From an uncultured Burkholderiales bacterium (GTDB lineage Bacteria > Pseudomonadota > Gammaproteobacteria > Burkholderiales > Burkholderiaceae_E): a DNA stretch of 19,663 nucleotides. Shown here piece by piece: positions 15,101-19,663 of the stretch. The stretch lies in the NCBI GenBank assembly GCA_903923345.1, contig CAIXXI010000507.1, forward strand, positions 1 through 19,663, in the 5' to 3' direction. The notes beneath the pieces are model-generated. The model had not been told where the DNA came from. It saw only the letters and a list, made by a program, of their open reading frames with translations, and made no database searches. Within the stretch, counting starts at the first letter, position 1, and every line of letters starts with the position of its first letter. The position numbers were made by a program, and so were the translations under genes.

Positions 15101-15861
15101 TTACGCACCTCCAGCACCATGCGTGTGTCTGACACCAGCAAGCGCAATCCGTGGGCCTCGTCTCGAAGCAGCAGCCCGCGCAGTCGAATGCTCGACCCTA
15201 GCAGCGAACTCGCGAATGCCTTGCCCTTGAGGCCGTGACCCGCCTCATCAACGAAGACCAGCCGAACGTCGACCCCGCCGGAATCTCGCATCAGCATGGC
15301 CGGCCAGTTGCCCATTGCAGGCAGCCGGCTGACCACGGTTCCGCCCAGGGTCACTGCTCGCCCGACGGCGGCCAGATAGCCTTGCAGATCGATGGGCTCC
15401 GGTATCAGGGCGCGATCTCTAGGTGAAGAGTCAGCGCTGTCCCTGAAGCCGGCGTCGCGTGGCTCAGTTCGGCGAAACGCCTCGGGCGCAAGCGTTCTGA
15501 GCGATGTTCCTCCACATGAGGCACAACACCCCCCGTTGTGCTGCGTCAGCAGCTCTGCGGAATCAGGGTGGTACAGGGCACGGCAGTCCTCGCAGCGGAC
15601 CACACCCGCTTGGGGATCAAGGGCTGCGCCCGTGAAAAAATCAGTTGGCAGATCGGCCGAGTCACTTTCAGCCGCGTGGGAAGCAAAAGGCGACGCATCC
15701 TCGAAGGGCGTCTGGGACCCTGTCCGAGCTGACCCGTAACCTGACCGAGGTCGATACCGACTGGGGTCACCCGGACGCACCCGACCCCGCGACGCCATCG
15801 ACAGCAGTGCTGCCACCAGCATCACCGCCGCTGCGATCAGAAAGAGGGGCAGAAAACGCAT
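15097..15861 (-). CDS. Membrane-anchored RING-like zinc protein, candidate E3 of the Ubl operon
   Basis: Protein of 254 residues with no close family I can name. Residues 3-22 form one hydrophobic membrane helix, and Arg25, 27 and 29 follow it, predicting a cytoplasmic C-terminus. A low-complexity, charged linker (about 25-85) leads to a RING/treble-clef-like zinc segment: C90-x2-C93, YH at 97-98, then NGGCCASCG with C113-x2-C116. The Cys expected three residues after the His in prokaryotic RING patterns is Ser101, so probably only one zinc is held. The C-terminal part (about 157-254) is rich in beta strands (GGTVVSRL, VDVRLVFV, SSIRLRGLLLR, LRLLVSD) and could be a small OB-like barrel. It is the first gene of the operon and overlaps E1 as ATGA. 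A role as E3 or membrane scaffold is inferred. Confidence 0.82.
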   Translation of the reverse strand: MRFLPLFLIAAAVMLVAALLSMASRGRVRPGDPSRYRPRSGYGSARTGSQTPFEDASPFASHAAESDSADLPTDFFTGAALDPQAGVVRCEDCRALYHPDSAELLTQHNGGCCASCGGTSLRTLAPEAFRRTEPRDAGFRDSADSSPRDRALIPEPIDLQGYLAAVGRAVTLGGTVVSRLPAMGNWPAMLMRDSGGVDVRLVFVDEAGHGLKGKAFASSLLGSSIRLRGLLLRDEAHGLRLLVSDTRMVLEVRN

Positions 15862-15971
15862 GGTCTCAATTGGGCCTGCTTGGAGGAGGGTGTCGCAGAG
15901 CTGAGCACAGGCGAGCTTCTGTCTGTGCGCAGACCGGTATGCTTGGGCTTTGACCTTCCATTTTCAAGCCC
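15862..15971. promoter_or_regulatory. Divergent intergenic region between the Ubl operon and liuC-like gene
   Basis: This 110-nt gap separates two divergent start codons and must hold promoters in both directions unless transcription enters from elsewhere. Rightward, TATGCT (15938-15943) is a possible -10 with no convincing -35. Leftward, I see only a weak GAGA before the RING-like gene's ATG. No operator stands out apart from the inverted repeat at 15944-15972. Confidence 0.35.
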
Positions 15972-15972
15972 A
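15944..15972 (+). repeat. Inverted repeat reaching into the liuC-like start codon
   Basis: Arms TGGGCTT (15944-15950) and AAGCCCA (15966-15972) are exact reverse complements with a 15-nt loop. The last base of the right arm is the A of the crotonase ATG. No purine-rich ribosome binding site lies in the loop or arms. It could be a regulator site or a structure that hides the start codon. Confidence 0.35.
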
Positions 15973-16763
15973 TGACCTATTCGACTCTTCAGACCACACT
16001 GTCGCAAGGTGTGGCGGTGATCTGGCTCAACCGACCCGACGTCCGCAACGCGATGACCATCGAACTGATCGGAGAACTGACTGACGCGGTCAACGCCGCC
16101 AGTGAGGATCCGGAAGTCAGGGCAATCGTGCTCGCTGGCACTGGCAAAGCGTTCTGCGCCGGCGCCGACCTGAACTGGATGAAAGCCGCTTCGACCTACG
16201 GCCCAGCCGAAAACGAGGCCGACTCGATCAAGCTCGCCAACTTGCTGCGCGCGATCGCGGAATCGCCGAAGCCGACGGTCGCCCGCGTGCATGGACCTGC
16301 CTTCGCAGGCGGGCTGGGTCTGGTGAGCGCGTGCGACATTGCGGTCGCGTCCTTCGAAGCCAAGTTCTGCCTCACGGAAGTCCGTATCGGACTGATCCCC
16401 GCCATGATCAGCCCCTATGTGATTCGGGCCATGGGCCCTCGTGCGGCAAGCCGCTATTTCCTCACCGCCGAAGTCTTCGATGCCGCTGAAGCCTATCGAC
16501 TGGGCATCGCCCAGGAGTTGGCTCCGCCCGAAGAGCTCGATGCTGCAGTGAACCGCATTCTGGGCACGCTGGTCCTGGCAGGCCCCCGTGCGATGGCAGA
16601 TACCAAGCGACTGATTCACGACATCACCGGCAAAACCGTAGACGACGCCCTGGCACGCGACACCGCGCAGCGCATTGCACAGTCTCGTGCAAGCGAAGAA
16701 GGCCGGGAGGGCATCGCCTCGTTCCTGGAGAAACGCAAACCGAATTGGCATCCGCAGGATTGA
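15972..16763 (+). CDS. liuC: Crotonase, probable methylglutaconyl-CoA hydratase (LiuC-like)
   Basis: Crotonase-fold protein of 263 residues, probably hydrating 3-methylglutaconyl-CoA to HMG-CoA in leucine degradation. Visible motifs are LNRPDVRNAMT (19-29), FCAGADLNWMK (61-71, a stretch typical of LiuC-type proteins), and FAGGLGLVSACDIAVA (111-126). Gly takes the place of the first catalytic Glu, and Glu136 lies in TEVRIGLIPA. LIPAMISPYVI is also LiuC-like. It starts 110 nt from the divergent Ubl operon, with no clear ribosome binding site. The LiuD-like carboxylase subunit follows on the same strand after an intervening, oppositely oriented cupin gene. The exact substrate is inferred from motifs and from that neighbour; isohexenylglutaconyl-CoA hydratases look similar. 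Confidence 0.88.
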   Translation: MTYSTLQTTLSQGVAVIWLNRPDVRNAMTIELIGELTDAVNAASEDPEVRAIVLAGTGKAFCAGADLNWMKAASTYGPAENEADSIKLANLLRAIAESPKPTVARVHGPAFAGGLGLVSACDIAVASFEAKFCLTEVRIGLIPAMISPYVIRAMGPRAASRYFLTAEVFDAAEAYRLGIAQELAPPEELDAAVNRILGTLVLAGPRAMADTKRLIHDITGKTVDDALARDTAQRIAQSRASEEGREGIASFLEKRKPNWHPQD

Positions 16764-16786
16764 GCATCTTGGCGCTACTTCAATCC
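16757..16786. terminator. Inverted repeat spanning two convergent stop codons
   Basis: GGATTGA (16757-16763) and TCAATCC (16780-16786) pair exactly around a 16-nt loop. The left arm contains the crotonase TGA and the right arm contains the cupin stop. Convergent placement suggests a bidirectional terminator, but there is no T tract on either side, so support is weak. Confidence 0.3.
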
Positions 16787-17163
16787 CGGACAAATGCAGT
16801 CACCAACGGATCGGGGCCGACCTGGCAGCTCCAGTGGCCGTGGACGGCGGGATCAAATGTGGCGCCCTGCGGCAGCACATCAGCCGAGTAGAAGTGCTCG
16901 CCGGGGCCGAAGGTGCGGCTGGTGCCATCGTGAAGACCAATCTTCATCTGCCCACGCAGGATGAAGACCCATTGCGGGGCGCCAGTGCAATGAAAACTGC
17001 TGCGAAACCCTACGGGGCTTTCGCGCAACTGCAGGGCACTGCAAGATAACGGCATCGACAGCCGCGACTGCTCGGTGCCCTGCGCCAGATCGATGACGGA
17101 TTCCCGAAAACGCGCACGGCCATCGGTATCCGTGAACAGAATGACCTGATTGAAGCGGGCCAT
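16780..17163 (-). CDS. Small cupin-domain protein
   Basis: Single-domain cupin of 127 residues. The ATG at 17163 is chosen because AGAGGAG lies 9 nt upstream; the frame is open to 17250 without such a site. The core looks like a cupin_2 barrel: FRSSFHCTGAPQWVFILRG (53-71, with His58 as the only clear metal-ligand candidate in the first motif), then a strand, and FGPGEHFYSADVLPQG (86-101). The canonical two-His first motif (HxH) is not present, so metal binding and catalysis are uncertain. It may be a binding or regulatory protein. It runs convergently with the liuC-like gene and divergently from the liuD-like gene. No function is assigned. Confidence 0.8.
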   Translation of the reverse strand: MARFNQVILFTDTDGRARFRESVIDLAQGTEQSRLSMPLSCSALQLRESPVGFRSSFHCTGAPQWVFILRGQMKIGLHDGTSRTFGPGEHFYSADVLPQGATFDPAVHGHWSCQVGPDPLVTAFVRD

Positions 17164-17432
17164 GTGAGTGAACTCCTCTGCGATGAGTGACGACACTTCG
17201 AGAATACCCGCCTTACCCCGGGGCACATCGATCTGACGGCCGATGACCAATGGCCTAGACCGTTCGTTGAATTGCTGCTGCGCGATGGGGCTGTTAGCCT
17301 TCGGTCATCACGTCAGACACGTTGTTGCGAGGCGCAGCGCCGCAACCATGCACCCATCCAGGGTCTTTGGTTGCGCCGACTGGCAGTTCATGCAGGCGTG
17401 CTCTTCGGCAACACACGTTTTCTGAGGCGGGT
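17164..17432. promoter_or_regulatory. Divergent intergenic region before the carboxylase alpha gene
   Basis: The 269-nt gap separates the cupin and carboxylase start codons. It holds the inverted repeat GTTGCG (17324-17329) / CGCAAC (17341-17346) with 11 nt between, a possible operator about 90 nt before the carboxylase ATG. A TTGAAT...TGTTAG pair near 17264-17300 could be a promoter with a long 19-nt spacer, a spacing used by MerR-type regulators such as LiuR, but the elements are weak. No gene is seen here. Confidence 0.3.
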
Positions 17433-19442
17433 ATGTTCGACAAGATCCTGATCGCCAATCGAGGCGAGATCGCCTGCCGCGTGGCAGCCACTGCACGCAG
17501 GCTCGGCATTCGTACTGTCGCGGTCTATTCGGACGCAGATGCCAACGCGCGTCATGTTCATGCCTGCGATGAGGCCATCCGGGTTGGACCGGCGTCTGCG
17601 CGCGAGTCCTATCTGCGTGGTGATGTGATCCTTGATGCTGCGCGTCGCAGCGGCGCGCGCGGCATTCATCCAGGCTACGGATTTCTCTCAGAAAACGAAG
17701 GCTTCGCTCAGGCGTGTGCCGATGCAGGGCTTGTCTTCATCGGGCCGCCGCCTGCAGCGATCCGGGCGATGGGACTGAAGGCCGAATCAAAGCGCCTGAT
17801 GGCGCAGGCCGGCGTGCCGCTGATTCCCGGCTACCACGGCGCAGACCAAAGTGATGCGCTGCTTGCGCAAGAAGCCGAACGAATCGGTTACCCGCTGCTG
17901 ATCAAAGCCAGTGCCGGGGGTGGCGGCAAGGGCATGCGTATTGTTCGGCAACACGCCGAGTTCGAGTCGAATCTCACATCCTGCCGCCGCGAGGCAGCCG
18001 CCAGTTTCGGCAACGACGCAGTCCTGATCGAGCGCTATGCGAGCAAGCCCCGGCACATCGAAATCCAGGTCTTTGCCGACACTCAGGGCAATACGGTTTA
18101 CTTGTTCGAACGCGACTGCTCGGTGCAACGGCGCCATCAGAAGGTGATCGAAGAAGCCCCTGCACCCGGTCTCGATGAAACGCGGCGGCGGGCCATGGGA
18201 GAGGCTGCGGTGGCCGCCGCGCGCGCAGTGAACTATGTGGGTGCCGGAACGGTCGAATTCATCGTCGATGCCTCGGGCGATTTCTACTTCATGGAAATGA
18301 ATACCCGGCTGCAGGTCGAGCATCCGGTGACCGAGATGATCACTGGGCTAGATTTGGTCGAGTGGCAGCTGCGGGTGGCCTGTGGCGAGCCGCTGCCCCT
18401 GCGGCAAGATCAGCTGTCGATTCGCGGTCATGCGATCGAAGCGCGTGTTTATGCGGAGAACCCCGATCGCGGATTCCTGCCCTCGACCGGCACATTGAAG
18501 CACCTGCTCACGCCGGATGCAGCCCGATTCAGTGTCGCGCCCGATTCACGCGGAAACCCCGCTGCAGTGCGGATCGACAGTGGTGTGGAGCAGGGCGACG
18601 CCATCACGCCCTTCTATGACCCCATGATCGCCAAGCTGATCGTCTGGGGCGAAAACAGACCCGAGGCGCTGCAGCGTATGCGTGACGCGCTGTCCCGCTT
18701 TGAAGTGGTTGGCCCGACGACGAACATCGCCTTTCTGGGTCGCCTGATGCGCTGTGACTCATTCGTCGATGCAGACCTCGACACAGCCCTCATCGAACGC
18801 GAACGCGACGCACTGGCCGCGCCTAAGCTCAGTGTGCGTATCGAGCAGCTGGCCGCAGCCGCAGCCGCAGTGCTATGCGACCAGATGGTCGGTGCGGACA
18901 CACCCGAGCCCTGGTCCATTACAGACGGGTTTCGGGTGTCAGGCCGCGCGCGACATCGACTCGAATTCACCCAGAATGGAGAAACCTTCTGCGTTGACGT
19001 CGACTATGACCGCCACGGGTTGACCTTGCACGCTCTGGGCGAATCAACCTGTCTGGCCGGGCTTCGCAGGCAGGGGTATCGCATCACCGGTTTACTGGGC
19101 ACTGCGCGCTTGAATGCATCGGCCATCATGGATCGGGACACACTGCACCTGTTCCTGCCTGAGGGTCGATTCAGCTTTGGCTATTCCGTCGCTCAGGATG
19201 CTGCCGAGACTGACTCCAGCGATGCGCACAGCCTGGCGGCGCCCATGCCGGGCAAGGTCATCGCACTGATGGTCCAGGCCGGTGCACGGGTTCGGAAGGG
19301 GCAGCCGCTGCTGGTCATGGAAGCCATGAAGATGGAACACACCATCACGGCGCCTGCAGACGGTACGGTCGAGAAGCTCCCATTCGGCGTCGGCGATCTG
19401 GTGGGTGAGGGGGCAGCACTGGTGGGTTTTGCTGCGCACTGA
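17433..19442 (+). CDS. liuD: Acyl-CoA carboxylase alpha subunit, probable methylcrotonyl-CoA carboxylase (LiuD-like)
   Basis: Biotin carboxylase plus biotin carrier protein, 669 residues, the usual size of MCC alpha. The start MFDKILIANRGEIACRV is the classic family N-terminus, with GAGG about 5 nt upstream; an earlier in-frame start at 17322 adds no family sequence. Motifs are HPGYGFLSEN (79-88), Lys158 in LLIKAS, the ATP-grasp loop GGGGKGM (162-168), MEMNTRLQVEHPVTE, and C-terminal APMPGK with EAMKMEH (biotinyl Lys about 633). It would carboxylate biotin with ATP and bicarbonate for a carboxyltransferase partner. No beta subunit lies next to it; the nearest is the one at 7269-8900, on the opposite strand and already paired with another alpha. 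Substrate assignment rests on the LiuC-like neighbour. Confidence 0.92.
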   Translation: MFDKILIANRGEIACRVAATARRLGIRTVAVYSDADANARHVHACDEAIRVGPASARESYLRGDVILDAARRSGARGIHPGYGFLSENEGFAQACADAGLVFIGPPPAAIRAMGLKAESKRLMAQAGVPLIPGYHGADQSDALLAQEAERIGYPLLIKASAGGGGKGMRIVRQHAEFESNLTSCRREAAASFGNDAVLIERYASKPRHIEIQVFADTQGNTVYLFERDCSVQRRHQKVIEEAPAPGLDETRRRAMGEAAVAAARAVNYVGAGTVEFIVDASGDFYFMEMNTRLQVEHPVTEMITGLDLVEWQLRVACGEPLPLRQDQLSIRGHAIEARVYAENPDRGFLPSTGTLKHLLTPDAARFSVAPDSRGNPAAVRIDSGVEQGDAITPFYDPMIAKLIVWGENRPEALQRMRDALSRFEVVGPTTNIAFLGRLMRCDSFVDADLDTALIERERDALAAPKLSVRIEQLAAAAAAVLCDQMVGADTPEPWSITDGFRVSGRARHRLEFTQNGETFCVDVDYDRHGLTLHALGESTCLAGLRRQGYRITGLLGTARLNASAIMDRDTLHLFLPEGRFSFGYSVAQDAAETDSSDAHSLAAPMPGKVIALMVQAGARVRKGQPLLVMEAMKMEHTITAPADGTVEKLPFGVGDLVGEGAALVGFAAH

Positions 19443-19534
19443 ACGGGCATTGATCCTGCCTGCAGGTGAATGAGGCGCCCGATCGCAACGGCGCGGTCGG
19501 TTCGCATCACACACCCCCCTTCGAGTTCGCCGCC

Positions 19535-19663
19535 ATGACATCCACAGACGCTTCGCCCGCCAGCTTCATGCACTTGCCCTTGACGATGCCAACCAGCACC
19601 GTCACAGGCGATATCCTGCTCACCGCCTGCCAGCGTTCGATCACACTGAATGCGGAGTTCGTC
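19535..19663 (+). CDS. Possible start of an unrecognised gene, cut by the window edge
   Basis: An ATG at 19535 opens a frame of 43 codons to the window end, starting MTSTDASPASF, with mostly G or C in third positions as in neighbouring genes. There is no strong ribosome binding site, and the visible residues match no family I know. It lies 92 nt after the carboxylase stop on the same strand and does not look like an HMG-CoA lyase, which often follows in liu clusters. Confidence 0.35.
   Translation, partial: MTSTDASPASFMHLPLTMPTSTVTGDILLTACQRSITLNAEFV

Noticed and set aside
12550..15861. Type II CBASS or a sulfur-carrier (ThiS/MoaD) cluster
   Set aside because: There is no cyclic nucleotide synthase or effector. 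Presence of E2, JAB and a RING-like protein argues against thiamine or molybdopterin sulfur transfer, and the Ubl lacks a terminal GG.
15837..16793. Minus-strand frame of 318 codons covering the liuC-like gene
   Set aside because: The plus strand encodes a full crotonase there; the minus frame has no recognisable motif and runs into the Ubl operon's upstream region.
17264..17300. MerR-type promoter with 19-nt spacer before the carboxylase alpha gene
   Set aside because: The -35 and -10 matches are weak and no dyad lies in the spacer, so it is only mentioned within the intergenic entry.
19443..19534. Terminator after the carboxylase alpha gene
   Set aside because: There is a short CCTGCAGG palindrome but no stable stem with a T tract.

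Overview
This is a GC-rich, gene-dense bacterial chromosome segment. Its acyl-CoA catabolism genes, Shine-Dalgarno sites and codon use suggest a betaproteobacterium such as a Burkholderiales member. That assignment is by impression, since the window holds no rRNA or other taxonomic marker. I see no tRNA, rRNA, CRISPR array, transposase or integrase.

Layout. (1) Positions 1-678 (-): 3'-truncated short-chain dehydrogenase. (2) Positions 803-12342 (-): a compact nine-gene catabolic operon. In transcription order it encodes an N-acyl-D-amino-acid deacylase-type amidohydrolase, HMG-CoA-lyase-like protein, glutathione S-transferase, acyl-CoA carboxylase beta subunit, biotin carboxylase/BCCP alpha subunit, crotonase, and three acyl-CoA dehydrogenases, two of which look like an obligate heteromer. 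(3) Positions 12550-15861 (-): a five-gene ubiquitin-like conjugation operon. In transcription order it encodes a membrane-anchored RING-like zinc protein, an E1/ThiF enzyme, a single beta-grasp ubiquitin-like protein, an E2 with canonical HPN...Cys active site, and a JAB/JAMM isopeptidase. Every junction overlaps by 4-8 nt, and a 23-codon mini-ORF bridges E2 and JAB. (4) Positions 15972-19442: a LiuC-like methylglutaconyl-CoA hydratase (+), a small cupin (-), and a LiuD-like methylcrotonyl-CoA carboxylase alpha subunit (+). (5) The start of an unrecognised gene at the right edge.

How the genes work together. The large operon has the enzyme set for a leucine/isoprenoid-style route: dehydrogenation of a branched acyl-CoA, biotin-dependent carboxylation, hydration, then retro-aldol cleavage. 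Its substrate cannot be read from the sequence. The 15972-19442 genes look like part of leucine degradation, but no matching carboxyltransferase or isovaleryl-CoA dehydrogenase is next to them.

The most interesting element is region 3. It has every part of a eukaryote-like ubiquitination cascade (modifier, E1, E2, RING-like candidate E3, deconjugase) in one translationally coupled unit. Related bacterial E1-E2-Ubl-JAB operons are known from comparative genomics (Aravind/Iyer/Burroughs) and from the Bil and Bub antiviral work. The particular features here deserve attention: the membrane-anchored degenerate RING, the Ubl tail ending Gly-Gln-Gln, the mini-ORF, and a location among catabolic genes instead of defence genes.
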